NCBI GenBank assembly: GCA_946894095.1
Contig: OX335655.1
Coordinates: 8,804,001 to 8,868,000, forward strand
Source of the DNA: Incurvaria masculella
Lineage: Eukaryota > Arthropoda > Insecta > Lepidoptera > Incurvariidae
Direction: 5' to 3'
DNA length: 64,000 bases
The number at the start of each line of letters is the position of its first letter. Position 1 is the stretch's first letter. The notes under the pieces are model-generated. The model was not told the DNA's origin, did not search any database, and saw only the letters and a list, made by a program, of their open reading frames with translations. Shown in pieces: positions 1 through 11,041 of this stretch. A program made the position numbers and the translations under genes.

Positions 1-59
1 ATGTCTTGTAAAAATAAACAACGAGGCGAATTGTTTTCCAATTGTACAGAAAGCGTTTT

Positions 60-215
60 AATTTTGGAACATTGAATCTAAAGTGAATGAAGGAACATTA
101 ATAATAGAAAGAACCCTGTAAAAAGACCTACTTTATGAATATACTGCAAGGCTGAACCCGAACCAGCAAAACATACCATTCGCGGGTATGTATTTGCTAA
201 ATTAAATCGAAAGGT
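60..215 (+). repeat. dispersed repeat, copy 1 of 2
   Basis: This stretch resembles 11690-11830 in the same orientation. Shared landmarks are a segment around 'gaatatact', then 'acccgaaccag' and 'acataccattcgcgggtat'. No coding capacity or terminal repeats are visible. The class is unknown; two copies in one window make it a dispersed repeat rather than unique sequence. Confidence 0.5.
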
Positions 216-959
216 CGACACTAAAAAACGAGCGACTGATCTATACATCATTTGACCTTATTAGGTATGGCGATTGTGCTCGGAGAATGCACTAGAGCCA
301 GTACCAGGTTCACCTAACTATGCTTCTCTTAGTTCTTTATACAGCTTTCTTTCTTTAATAGATATATGTCTGCATATAATTCCATTGAAAAACTTGTCCA
401 GCGGGAAAAGTATTTTACCCACCGTTTAATATTTTGCTTTAGTGTTGGCATACGTCCCCATAATAAATATATAATCAGGTACGTTGCTGATTGAATCTAA
501 AATTAAAAAAGCTCAAAATATGTTTGCAGTTATCTCCGATCCCTCAGTGTCTATTCTCCCCCTCGCCTTGACGATTATTACTGACCCCTACTGTGTACTG
601 ACCCATCGTCTGATCTGCACCAATCGTCCCAATCGCCGATATGTTTGCACATAAATTGGCATACACATCGACCAACACGACCCCTGTCGACAGATCTGTC
701 GGGACGAGGCCGGAAATTTAATTAGTTCTATGCAGCATTTAATATTATATCGAGAGCTAATGGAAGCTTACAGTATTAGCAGATACCGTAACAAAATGTA
801 GTTGGAAGAGTTTGGTAACGAACGTTGGTCACGTTTGTATCATTTGGGTTAAATGTTCTCTATATATTATTACTTAAACCAGGTTATATATCATACAACG
901 GACATATAAAAATACTCAAAACCTGTATTTAATTCGGAAAAATATTCTTTTATTGGCCA
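216..959. other. AT-rich non-coding stretch
   Basis: I see no gene, splice-flanked exon, tandem repeat or clear transposon end here. The open frames are short and AT-driven. Confidence 0.5.
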
Positions 960-1230
960 AGTAAACAAGTTAAGTTTGACGATTAGAAATGTATTTATCA
1001 TAATAATTGTATCATTCACTTGTTTTCGTATGCTTGCTTCCATTTTCATAAAGGAATTTAGAAATAGCGTCCATTTCCAAACTTTTTTGACTAAAGATAG
1101 AATTCTTAATGGCAATGGAATTATGTGTTTATTCTTAAATGTAATTTTTCACATCTATCAATCATGTCTATTTTCAATTTCTCATGCGAAGCATTTAATT
1201 TTAAACGTTTGGAAAAAAATGCAACTTATA
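960..1230 (+). repeat. fragment of the TTAA-flanked MITE family
   Basis: The block 'tgacgattagaaat', a region around 'tccatttccaaactttttt' and 'gcaatggaatt' match, in order, the interiors of the copies at 24268-24793 and 41976-43177. Both terminal segments are missing here, so this is an internal fragment. A 108-codon frame across it is an artefact of the repeat. Confidence 0.5.
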
Positions 1231-1349
1231 AAAATACCAACGAGAATTGATCAGTCCGAATATCAATTTGGACTCACTAAGACGTTTCAATGCATAATAT
1301 AATATTACATATAGGTACATTTGTGCAGCGCTAAGAATTGACTTCCCCA

Positions 1350-2212
1350 GCTACCGCTACAACTATTGTCAGAACAAGGTGCCATGCCAGGACCTTCTTT
1401 ATATTGCTCGACTGCATTGAACTGAATGGAAAATACCACGGAGGAGGGAGGTAGAGAGGAGATGGTCCTAGCAAACTGGGTTTGTGTCCACCAAGTGGGT
1501 CTCTACGTCACAGCCCACATGATAAGAAGGCGTGGCTTAGCGTCATTCGCGACATGGCGCTGGCGGTGTTAGGTTGTGGGACAATATTATGGTCTGCGGC
1601 GCAATTTTCAGCGAACAGTCGATTACACGATGAGATTTTGTGTAAAATGTTGCAAACATTACACAGGACAAAATAATCTAAAGTTTGTAGGTGGAAATAA
1701 GGTTTTATTTGTCAGTAAAACACCTCATATTTTATAATTTCAGTCAACATTCGAGCAATGTATCGATGTTTCGCTCTTGCTATGTGCCGATAGATGGCGC
1801 GCAATAATTTTCTTTGTACGGTAATAAATATTGATCTCATGATGCTAATTTTTATGGCATTTTTAAATTAAAATTATTTGAATCCGCGCGAAGGTATAGA
1901 TTTAAATTTCGAAGGTTTTTTATAGAAAAACTAACAGTACAATGCAAAAGGCGCCATCTAGTTTTAGTCTTGTAATCACTAAGAATAGCTCTCGGAATAG
2001 CTGCTACCAGAATACCGGTTCTTCTGGTAGATAGATTTAGCACAAAAGGCGGAGCTTGAACCCCCACTATGAAATGTTTTTCCCCCCGCTTCCCTGCGCA
2101 GTGTCACGCTGCGTTCCTTAGTAATTTGAGGTAATAACACCTCCTCTCTACCTCCCTCCTCCTTGGAAAATACGGACAAACTTCATTACCGCTTCGGTGC
2201 TTCTTCGACATA
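1350..2212 (-). mobile_element. SINE copy, reverse orientation, split by a later insertion
   Basis: The window's SINE body, read on the minus strand, is present in two pieces. Positions 1378-1435 carry 'ggtgccatgccaggacctt' and 'gaatggaaaata'; positions 2167-2212 resume with 'aaaatacgg' and 'ttaccgcttcgg'. The element at 1436-2166 sits exactly between them, so the SINE is older than the insertion. The SINE is non-coding. Confidence 0.65.
1436..2166. mobile_element. 731-bp DNA-transposon-like insertion inside the SINE
   Basis: The ends are inverted repeats of about 28 bp: 'ccacggaggagggaggtaga' on the left against the complement of 'tctacctccctcctccttgg' on the right. The flanks are the direct repeat AAAATA (1430-1435 and 2167-2172), and joining them restores the SINE. 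No transposase is recognisable inside; a 64-codon frame at 1482-1676 matches nothing I know. This is a non-autonomous element of unassigned superfamily, and the 6-bp duplication could be longer if the termini are drawn differently. Confidence 0.7.
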
Positions 2213-2940
2213 CATAGCTGCAAACAAGTTTGTACCCGATCATTTACCTTGCGCCAATCTGCTAATGTTACTTTGCTTTAGGCTGTATTTATTACATATT
2301 TAATTTCCTTTGTCATAATTTCGTCACTCATTCCTTCTACATATCCAAACAACACACAAATCTTATCTCGTCACTATATTACATTGGACGTAAGATTTCC
2401 AAGGAAAATAATAAAGTCTTTAGAATGCAGTATCTTTATGTTTTAATGGACAATAATGTGACCGAAAAACGGAGGCTCGGGGCGCGCAGGCTTTAACGTA
2501 TGTAATAAACCCAAGCCCGATATGATTAGTTGGAGGGTAGAGTCAGTCGTCAAGTTATAACGATTCTCAGGTTCGCAATAAGTGTGTATGTTGTAATCTG
2601 ATATTTCACCAAATTAAGGCAGGCAGCTGCTTCGGTCGGGTATAAATTGATTCATTAACAGATGGTGTCACGGGAGGGGTGCGGTGCGGGGGGGCTGAGG
2701 GCAGGGGGATCAGATATTCTATTTTAATTAACGCCAGCTCAATTTGTTCGGAGATCGTCGATATTTTCCCAGCGCCCCGCCGCACCCCCTCACCCGTAGA
2801 GAAATTGCACAGTTTGAAATGAAACAATTATATGAAATAAACATCCCTGGAGAATGTGATGGATTATGTTATAGTTCGATTGTTTAAGTTGAGGTCACGC
2901 ACACATCTACCCACGACGTTGTATCCATGTGTGCCACGGA
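2213..2940. other. non-coding stretch with a small GC-rich inverted repeat
   Basis: No gene is seen. A G-rich tract at about 2670-2700 and a C-rich tract at 2769-2795 are imperfect inverted copies ('ggaggggtgcggtgcgggg' against the complement of 'ccccgccgcaccccctc'), so about 125 bp could fold back. Its origin is unknown. Confidence 0.45.
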
Positions 2941-2944
2941 TTAA

Positions 2945-3075
2945 GGCGCTAGGACTAGTCAACTACTCGCTCCAGACAAATGCACCTTTAAACAAATGTA
3001 ATAACATGTAGTAAAACGCCTAAACAAGTCCAAATAGAACTCCAGACTGATAATGGATTTTTAATATTTTTTAAT
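2945..3075 (-). repeat. terminal fragment of the TTAA-flanked MITE family
   Basis: It starts after TTAA (2941-2944) with 'ggcgctaggactagtcaact', the inverted form of the right end of the copies ending at 24793 and 43177. Similarity fades after 'gactgataatgg' near 3050, so this is a truncated copy. Confidence 0.6.
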
Positions 3076-3370
3076 TTAAATTTTTGACAATTTGACTACC
3101 AAGATGAAGGTATAAACACATTTTTATTGGAGTACACATTTTGCCATCATAATATCTATTTTTCGCGTGCTAATTGTATACCTGCCCTTATGTATGGAAT
3201 CGATTTGACTGCTTTCACTATTCAATAAAATAGCTACACGCCACTCCAAATAGATCGCGTGTAAGGGTATTTTAAGATAATGGGAGCCCCATTTACTACC
3301 ATTACAACGAAAGAGATACCATAATTATGAAGAGTACCGATAGTGGTAGGGTAGAGATTCATTATTTTGT
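3076..3370. other. AT-rich spacer
   Basis: Nothing recognised between a MITE fragment and a SINE. Confidence 0.4.
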
Positions 3371-3678
3371 GTTACTGGACACGGATGGCTATATCACACC
3401 CATGGGCATGATACAAGCTCAACGAGTACGTCTACATTGAACCCGATTGACAACACCGACATTTTTTTATTGCCGCTTCCGATCCAATGCGATGGTACCA
3501 CCCCGGGCGGGATCAACCCGAAAATCTGGTAGGGGAAGGGATACTACAGTTTCACGTGGATTCCGAACCATCGTGCATTCATCAAACTCCAAAAGAGTTA
3601 GAAAGTCCTGCATGAACGGGGCGGAAAACGGGTATACGCATGAAATGCAAGTACCCGCGCCCCTGAGCTGCGAACCGC
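3371..3678 (-). mobile_element. SINE copy, near full length
   Basis: Read on the minus strand it runs from the tRNA-like head near 3678 through the body ('gatggtaccaccccgggcgg' on the plus strand) to the 3' end at 3371. Every frame across it is fortuitous, including a 125-codon plus-strand frame. Internal pol III boxes are degraded. Confidence 0.75.
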
Positions 3679-3823
3679 TCAAAATATTATGTTATGATTG
3701 TTTGTTAGGTCGTTCTTGTTTCTGTTCAAATACTAAAGGGATGCTGCAAATTCATCGAATGTGCGGATTCTTCTTTGCTGAGTTGATCGAATCCGCGGAA
3801 CTATCAGTATGTGACGTATCTTA

Positions 3824-3991
3824 GGCTGAGATAAATAGTCGTAACAAAAACTAAGACTAACGAAAAGTAGTACTTTGTGACGTCACTTTGAAACATTTTG
3901 CATGGACGAAATCTCAAAGTAATGCAAATTGACGTCACAAAGTACTACTTTTCGTTAGTCTTAGTTTCTGTTGCGACTATTTATCTCAGCC
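3824..3991. mobile_element. 168-bp MITE, TTA-flanked (PIF/Harbinger-like)
   Basis: About 65 bp at each end are near-perfect inverted repeats, starting 'ggctgagataaatagtcg' and ending with its complement. TTA is duplicated on both sides (3821-3823, 3992-3994), the three-base TWA target typical of PIF/Harbinger elements. There is no coding capacity. Only a short central segment (about 3890-3930) is not part of the arms. Confidence 0.85.
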
Positions 3992-3994
3992 TTA

Positions 3995-4505
3995 GTGTAG
4001 TTTGTTAGACGACCAAAAGTTTAAATTATCAAAGTGACTATAAAGTACAGATATTTGTAAAAAATATAAAAACCATAATTTCTGGCCTCCCTTTATCTCG
4101 AGGAAGTATCGAAGGACTTAAAAAAATATTGCTGGTAGTAGATGATAACATTTAAAACTAGGGTGTGGAATCAAACGTATCGAACATGAAGAAATATTCT
4201 ATATTGACACAAAACAAAATTACTTCGAGTGTCGAGCACGCTCACTGAACATCGAGCAAGTTCGGACTTTAATTATTCAAGCACCGACTCGGCATACAGA
4301 AAGTTTTCGTTCCGATGGAGGTCATTACGTATGCCGTCGGCATACAGAAGTATTTTGAATATTGAACATATGCTGAAAATCTATATCATTATGTATGTGT
4401 TTGTTCTGCAAATGTTCACATTGTTTCATATTTCAAATGTTTTATTACAGTTTTCTTATTCATTTGAGTCTGTATTTTTTGTTTATTAATAATAAGAAGA
4501 TTAAA
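3995..4505. other. AT-rich non-coding stretch
   Basis: Nothing recognised. An 86-codon frame at 4229-4489 has no protein-like features beyond AT-driven hydrophobic codons. Confidence 0.45.
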
Positions 4506-4509
4506 CAAA

Positions 4510-4810
4510 AGCCGGCCAAGTGGGAGTCGGACTCACATATGAAGGGTTCCGTACCATCGTACAAGATTTAACACAAAAATCACTTTTTTTGTATCCCTTT
4601 TAATTTTAATGATTTTAAAATGTTACCTATTTGTTGTTATAACGGCAAAATAAATACACATTCTGTGAAAATGTGCACTGCCTATCTATTACGGTTCATG
4701 AGACAGCCCTGTGAGATACGGACGGACGGACAGGCGGACGGACAGGCGGACGGACAGCGGAGGCTTTGTAATAGGGTTCCGTTGGCACCCTCTGGGTACG
4801 GAACTCCTAA
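4510..4810 (-). repeat. dispersed repeat with a GGAC microsatellite
   Basis: It starts 'gccggccaagtgggagtcgg' and ends at 'gggttccgttggcaccctct', with an internal GGAC run (about 4728-4756). The same modules recur at 5773, 29512, 45655 and 55316. It has no coding potential. It is a lepidopteran-style interspersed element whose class I cannot name. Confidence 0.7.
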
Positions 4811-5034
4811 ATTAGAAATTTTACACGGAAGAAATTTTATTTACAAAGGAGATGAGGTATATTTTTAAAAAAACATCGCTATCATATAGAGTAATTCTAT
4901 ACAAATTCTAGCCCTACTGATTTTCTCGAGTTCCAAAGACACGTAAAAATTCACGGGATGCTATTTACTGCAACGACCATTAGACGTTTTCTACGCTGAA
5001 AAAAATTGTGTGCAACTGTTTACTGTTTTAGTAC

Positions 5035-5570
5035 AGTTAAAATTCAGTAATTTATGGTAAAGTATATCTCATTACTATTAATTTATTACGGTAAGTATCT
5101 ATTAATGAGCCAAAACAGTTCATATTAAATAGTTATTTTAACCGATTGAACAGTACCGCTTGATAAAAATAACACGTGTAAAAGATCAGATTATTTTAAA
5201 ACAGTTTTTTTTAACTGATTTAACATTACGGCTGACGATAAATCAGGCGTGCAGCTGTCCAGTTTCAAGAGGTACAGGATTTTTTATAGATTGGACAGTA
5301 ACGTTTCACTGAATGTAAGATGTAAGTAAGAATGTCAAATATACTGAAGCTAGAAACAGTTTTCACACAGTTAGCGAAACATTGGGAGAAAACAGTTATT
5401 GCACACGATTATAAAACAATTAAAAGATACAGTAAAGTTTAAGGCTAACTGTTTTCACTCAGTAAGAATAACCGATTTACTTAATTGGCTCTATTTTAAC
5501 GTTACAAGACGTTTTTTATTTTCGGAATTACAGTTAGATTCACTGTTTTTTTTTCGGTTTACCAACTCGT
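5035..5570 (+). repeat. dispersed repeat of about 530 bp, copy 1
   Basis: It is collinear with 43325-43830. Shared landmarks in order are 'tattacggtaagtatct', 'accgattgaacagtaccgct', 'ctgtccagtttcaagaggta' and 'tcacacagttag'. Neither copy has an intact reading frame. No terminal inverted repeat was identified. Unclassified. Confidence 0.65.
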
Positions 5571-5772
5571 GGCTACACTGCCGCCATACGAATGAGTTTA
5601 GATCACTACTCCTGTCCTTTTATGCTCGCTGATCAAGGGATTCCAAATGTATTTATGTTTTGAACTAGGGGCGGACAGTCCAGTGCAATAAAATGTTGCG
5701 TATCTTGAAGATCATCATAATGTCTAAAATTTCTTCTATTAGAGAGAAAAATTATGACATACCTTCCAGAGT

Positions 5773-5923
5773 CCTTTTTAGGGTTCCGTACCCAAAGGGT
5801 GAAAACGGAACCCTATTACTAAGCCTCCGCTGTCCGTCCGTCCGTTCGTCCGTCTGTCACAGGGCTGTATCTCATGAACCGTAACAGGTAGGAAGTTGAA
5901 ATTTTCACAGATTATGTATTTAC
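5773..5923 (+). repeat. GTCC-microsatellite dispersed repeat
   Basis: Inverse orientation of the 4510-4810 family: 'agggttccgtacccaaaggg', a GTCC run at about 5834-5855, then 'tctcatgaaccgtaa'. It abuts the next repeat at 5924. Confidence 0.7.
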
Positions 5924-6881
5924 TAGCTGCGGTACCCGGCTCCGCTCGGGTTAGTGTCGGCTAAATTATTTCATGGATAAAAAGTAGCCAACATGACTGA
6001 TCCAAAATATGGTCAAACTGGTCCAGGACAATGTATCCATCTACAAAATTTAATCAAGATCGTTCGAGCCGAAATAGCATGATTTAATGAGAAACATCCA
6101 ATAATTTCCATTTAGAGCTTCGTTGATATTTGGTGGCTATTTAAAAAAAAAGCATTTGCCGCCTTTCTGAACTTGCACTGCTGCATTGCTTACGTAGGTA
6201 AGTTTTGCGTGGACTTCAACCCACAGCCAGCCTCAACATCGAAATCAGTAACCCATCTCGAACCTGACTGCTCCCAGAGATGCTATGTATTGATAAAATA
6301 CGCACATAAATCGGGTAAGTGGTTCGCAAGTTATAAGAATTTAACACTCACTACTCACCCTACTGGTAATGAAGCGTTATATTGTGTAGCTACAATCCGA
6401 TGTAGATACAATCCGCATCTAAATCGAGTAACTGGTTCTCAAGGATTTTATTCTATTGGTCGCACCTCTGGCGATATAGCGTGATGTCAAGTAGGCCTAA
6501 AGTTGCGGGAAATACCAAGCCGTACTTCGGTACAATTAGTAAAAGTAACCTCCCCGCCGCTCCCCCCCTCCAGCCGCCGCCCTCCCGCCGAGCCGTGCAG
6601 AGCATTGCAGTTTGTATGACAGCCACATCTTAGTGTAAGCAAAACTGAATTATATTTAGCCTATTCTAATTCCCGGGTAGTTAAATGTACGTGTACTAAG
6701 TTTCATCTCATTCGGATAATTGGTTTAAGAGTTATGGAGGAACATACATACATACATACAGAAATGATTTCTAAAAATCGTCAATTTAGTTAAAGTATCA
6801 TAACGAAAGTCTACAAACGTAATATCTTATAAAACAAAGCAACGTACTCCATGAACAACCCTTACAGATTTATTATTAGTA
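5924..6881 (+). repeat. dispersed element of about 0.95 kb, copy 1
   Basis: It begins 'ctagctgcggtacccggctc' and ends near 'cttacagatttattattagt'. A second, inverted copy lies at 17481-18410. Both carry a C-rich tract, a (CATA)n-type microsatellite and a short frame with the shared words LIKYA, KSGKWFASYKNLTLTTH and GNE. The shared frame suggests descent from one element rather than a working gene. Superfamily not assigned. Confidence 0.7.
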
Positions 6882-7646
6882 TATATTTTACATTATTATT
6901 GCTGTTATGTTATTCACGTTAAAATAAATGAACCAAAACAACCAAAAAAGGATCAATTACTTACCTACCTACAGCCTATAATAATTTAAATAAAAATTAA
7001 GTATCTTGGTGAATGAAACAAATGAACAAAATGAAACAAAAACTGCCAATAACTAATCTTTGGGTTAATAAAGTACAATGCGTTTTTAACAAATCCCTAG
7101 TGCCTTGAAAAGTCGCGCGTCTTCCCATTCCGTCGTCCATTTCTTCCCCCCCCCCCCTCAGCCGCCGCGCGTCGCACCGCCCGCCCCGCCCCCGCCGCCC
7201 CCGGCTCCTCTCCCCTTGCTGTGAAGTAGCGCTACCAGCATCGTTTTCGCAGTCCCGTGAAAGTTCTTAAGCCCATGGGCACAATATCTTTATAAATTGT
7301 AGCCTATGTGTAATTCTGGTGTATAAGCTATATTTTCTTGATAATTTTATTTAAGTTCTTCCAACAAGTTCCATACATTACATAAATACAATCAGTGAAT
7401 CAAACCAACTGTGGACACCCCATGCATTGTGGGTAAGTACCACCAAGAAGTTCATCGATTTTAAAATAACGATAAGTGAATCCCCGGCCATTTTAATTAA
7501 TTAAAACGTAATTGAGGCTTTCGTGATTTCTCGCAATAACATAAAGCCTAGAAGGGATGAGTAGGCGCTGATCACTCGACCTTTGTTCTCGAAATTCATT
7601 GTCTTCGACTCGAAGCACGTTCCCGCCGCGTTCCTTGGCGACGACC
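6882..7646. other. non-coding stretch with a C-rich tract
   Basis: No gene is seen. Positions 7141-7215 are strongly C-rich (a run of 12 C, then CCGCC-type words). The words 'gttttcgcag' and 'gcccatgggc' at 7240-7280 recur at 16690-16730, so part of this is dispersed repeat. Confidence 0.45.
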
Positions 7647-8866
7647 TAATTGATTACTGGAAAAATAATATAGCCGAGGTAGCTTTGAAGAAATGTTTTT
7701 AAAAAATACACTGAGAAAAATTGCATCAAAAATATATTTTTGTTGAATGTTATCTAGTTCCATCGGCACAGTTTTAGTAGACTCAACTTTAAAATTAAGT
7801 AAAATCAGAAGCCTAAATCCGCTAAAAGATGATTCCGTTTTTGAGCGTTAGCGCTATGAGATAACCCCGGAATCACACAAAATTGTCCCAAATGTTGTAT
7901 TATCTCATAACGCTAACGCTAGAAAGTGGAGTTATCTATTAGCGGACCCAGGCTTCAGAAGCGTAAGTCCGCTAATAGATAACCCCACTTTCGAGCATTA
8001 GCGCTATGAGATAACCCCGGAATCACACAAAATTGTACCAAATTTGGTATTATCTCATAACACTAACGCTCGAAAGTGGAGTTATCTATTAGCGGACTCA
8101 GGCTTCAGAAGCGTAAGTCCGCTAATAGATAACCCCACTTTCGAGCATTAGTGCTATGAGATAACCCCGGAATCACACAAAATTGTACCAAATTTGGTAT
8201 TATCTCATAACACTAACGCTCGAAAGTGGAGTTATCTATTAGCGGACTCAGGCTTCAGAAGCGTAAGTCCGCTAATAGATAACCCCACTTTCGAGCATTA
8301 GTGCTATGAGATAACCCCGGAATGACACAAAAGTGTACCAAATTTTTTATTATCTCATAACGCTATCGTTTGAAAGTGGAGTTATCTATTAGCGGACCCA
8401 GGCTTCAGAAACGTAAGTCCGCTAATAGATAACCCCACTTTCGAGCATGAGCGCTATGATATAACCCCGGAATGACACAAAAGTGTACCAAATTTTGTAT
8501 TATCTCATAACGCTATCGCTCGAAAGTGGAGTTATCTATTAGCGGACTCAGGCTTCAGAAGCGTAATCCGCTAATAGATAACCCCACTTTCGAGCATTAG
8601 CGCTATGAGATAACCCCGGAATCACACAAAATTGTACCAAATTTTGTATTATCTCATAACGCTAACGCTCGAAAGTGGAATCATCTTTTAGCGGATTTGG
8701 GCTTCTGATTTTACTTAATTTTAAAGTTGAGTCTACTAAAACTGTGCCGATGGAACTAGATAACATTCAACAAAAAAATTTTTTTGATGCAATTTTTCTC
8801 AGGGTATTTTTTTAAAACATTTCTTCAAAGCTACCTCGGCTATATTATTTTTCCAGTAATCAATTA
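7647..8866. mobile_element. 1.22-kb foldback-type transposon
   Basis: The two ends are long inverted repeats. The left arm starts 'taattgattactgg', continues through 'atagccgaggtagctttgaa' and 'gttccatcggcacagtttta', and is mirrored at 8690-8866. The arms are about 190 bp and run straight into the tandem palindrome array, so nearly the whole element is self-complementary. TA at both extremes may be a TA target duplication or part of the repeat. No open reading frame is present, so mobilisation would have needed an enzyme in trans. Small indels between arms show it is not brand new. Confidence 0.85.
7801..8700. repeat. array of six 150-bp palindromic units
   Basis: The marker 'ggcttcagaa' recurs at 7951, 8101, 8251, 8401 and 8551, an exact 150-bp step apart from a 1-bp deletion in the last unit. 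Inside each unit 'gtccgctaatagataa' faces its complement, with 'tttcgagcattagcgctatg' facing 'cataacgctaacgctcgaaa', so each unit is a roughly 130-bp palindrome plus a linker. The outer units (from 7801 and to 8700) merge into the transposon arms and are the most diverged. This looks like satellite growth inside a transposon. Confidence 0.9.
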
Positions 8867-8881
8867 ATCAGTAATCAAACT

Positions 8882-9031
8882 CAGGCTTCAGAATCGTAAG
8901 TCCGCTAATAGATAACTCCACTTTCGAGCGTAAGCGCTTTGAGATAACCCCTGAATCACACAAAATATTGTTTGTGTTATCTCATAACGCTAACGCTTTA
9001 AAGTGGAGATGTTAGCGGACTCAGGCTTCAG
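8882..9031. repeat. solitary diverged copy of the 150-bp palindromic unit
   Basis: It lies just outside the foldback element's right end and begins and ends with 'aggcttcag'. It keeps 'gtccgctaatagataac' and the opposing 'cataacgctaacgct', with several substitutions and a short deletion. It shows the unit also exists outside the element. Confidence 0.8.
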
Positions 9032-9961
9032 AACAACCAATCTATTGTCGATAAAACATTTTCTATTAAAGGCGTGTTAGGGTCAGCTACCAAAACACAT
9101 GGTACCCCCCGGTTGTACTTCGGGGAAATAACCCGAAGCTTATCCAACGTAGAAAGGATCCGTATCTTTTGTGACCAATACCAAGGCTTACGCTAAATTG
9201 TCGCAAAGGCAACAATGGCCGAGGTAACATTTAAAAATGCCCAAGGAGCAGACGCATCCAATTTTCGCTTGAAAGATTGCACACTTTCTCTTCTAAAAAG
9301 GCAGGTGCCTCGCCGCTAGGGGGCGCGCGTCGACGCCTGATGATTAATGCCTCCGGCGGCACCTGCGATCATTTGGGCGTCATTAACTCGCGACGTGACC
9401 CGGGGCGGGGCGGGGCGCGCGGCAAGCGGGAAGTGAATCGGAATTTTATTTTTGGCAAAAAATCGCTCTCAGCAAACAACAAGTGGCTCGGATTAGGTGA
9501 ATGGAGATGGTGACATTTAATTGCCAGTGTTTAGCCAAGATTAGTTTCCTACAACTTTTAAAGTAAATTTCAATCATGGTCTATTTTGTATTTAATGAAT
9601 ACGACATTAAGACTATCTCATTAATCTGAGTTTCAACTACATATACTTTTGGAGCATTGTAATCAGATTTTCAAAATAATCTAATACGTGTTTGGTAGTG
9701 ACATTTGGATTACACGCCCACTGCTCTAAGATTGATATCTTAACCATTTGCAGTCAAAATGCTTTAGCGTAAGATCAATTCGCGAAATCATCTGCGCCAT
9801 CTAGTGAAGATAGGAGCATTGACTTGCTGATTGATTTTGATTTTTGTTCTTAATAATTAACAGCAAATGATTTTTATTGAATATTTTGTATGCCAGCATA
9901 ATTTAATAATTGAGCAGCGAAGTAGAAATTTCTCAAATGATTAAGAACGTATTATTTATTT
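9032..9961. promoter_or_regulatory. non-coding region with CpG-rich islet, CTCF-like and GC-box motifs
   Basis: Positions 9290-9430 are far more GC- and CpG-rich than the surroundings. They include CGCTAGGGGGCGC (about 9314-9326), close to the insect CTCF core, and two overlapping GGGGCGGGG boxes near 9400-9418. No transcription start can be placed. A 78-codon frame across it looks fortuitous. The rest of the segment is AT-rich and unremarkable. The regulatory role is inferred from motifs only. Confidence 0.3.
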
Positions 9962-10204
9962 ATGCAAAACGTGGCGTATGTCGTACGTCAGGCTCTCCAC
10001 CTTAAAAAGGCGCCAGGCTTCATAACTTTCTTGGGGGCTGCAAAAACCATGCCGGCTGGCCAGATGCTTCGTCACACCATGTTTGAAAGACCTACAATGA
10101 GGGAAACTGCAACGCCTGTTTACCGACCTAAAGATAATGATCTACAGGATCGGTTGGTTCCTATTGAGGTGTCGGCGGGCTGGAGTTATACAGCTCCGAA
10201 ATAA
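9962..10204 (-). pseudogene. 3' tail of a non-LTR retrotransposon ORF2 (fragment)
   Basis: On the minus strand the segment reads FKHGVTKHLAS followed by RHGF. This is the same C-terminal signature as at 40153-40359 (FKHGVKKHLAGRH), found at the extreme end of reverse transcriptases of the Jockey/CR1 type. No catalytic region remains, and frameshifts are present upstream of the motif. It is a dead 5'-truncated LINE copy. Confidence 0.5.
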
Positions 10205-11034
10205 TATTATTTTTTAACTATTCCTTATAGATTGATTAAATCAATTCAATTAAAAAAACCTGGACTTAGTTTATCTACCAATCGAATCCTGAAGTCATAA
10301 AGAAACAAATAAATGTAGCACGCAAACACACAGGAAAATATATTTTATAAACTGCACATACCTACACAAATCTCAATTATAAACCATAATTTGCTGACGG
10401 AACGTGCACATTGGATGTAGATAATCCTTAATATTTGTGATATTTTAGAACACCTGCAAACATGTATACTTAAATTCGATGATAAATATTTAAATGTTAA
10501 GATGACAACATTCGGTAACAAATTGAATGCTATTCATTTGAGCGTATACTTCGACTGATATATTGTTGAAGAATAACGAAGATCAAAGCAGTGACCGGCG
10601 TATACAACGCTGATAATGTTTGCTTGTGTGAGGGTTTTACGGGTTCTTCAATATACCTTGATTTCACGAAGGACTCTCAGGTTCAAAGGAACGAATAAAG
10701 CTTCTTTTCTTTTAGACTCTCTTTGACACACGATATTTTTGGATAGAAAAGACAAACATTCTTAGAAAACTATTCCCAGGCAACGTTTGCCAATATTTTT
10801 GTGATTTCTTAGATTGTCAATTTTACGGACCTATACATTAATAACAAATAAAAACACCCTAATTTATTGTTTCCAAAAATATCGTCACACCGAAATCCTA
10901 ACAATCAATTTGAGTACATAGGAATAGAAAGTAATAGATATCCTTTGTAACTATAAAATAAATATAGCTATACTATAAAACTTCCGTATATATTATTCAT
11001 ACATCTTTTTATTTACTACAAGTAAGGTCTTGAG
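10205..11034. other. AT-rich non-coding stretch
   Basis: No gene or repeat recognised. The string ATATCCTTT at 10938-10946 equals the U12 AT-AC donor consensus but is not preceded by plausible channel coding sequence. Confidence 0.45.
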
Positions 11035-11041
11035 AATAGAT

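Noticed and set aside
3447..3824. A 125-codon plus-strand frame
   Set aside because: It is the antisense of a SINE followed by the edge of a MITE.
7801..8700. CRISPR-like array
   Set aside because: Repeats are 150 bp, directly adjoining without unique spacers and palindromic, in an insect genome. It is a satellite-like array.
10938..10946. ATATCCTTT, a perfect U12 AT-AC donor, as the partner of the AC acceptor at 23849
   Set aside because: The preceding bases end in AATAG rather than CC and the upstream frame does not resemble a channel N-terminus. Most likely chance in AT-rich DNA.
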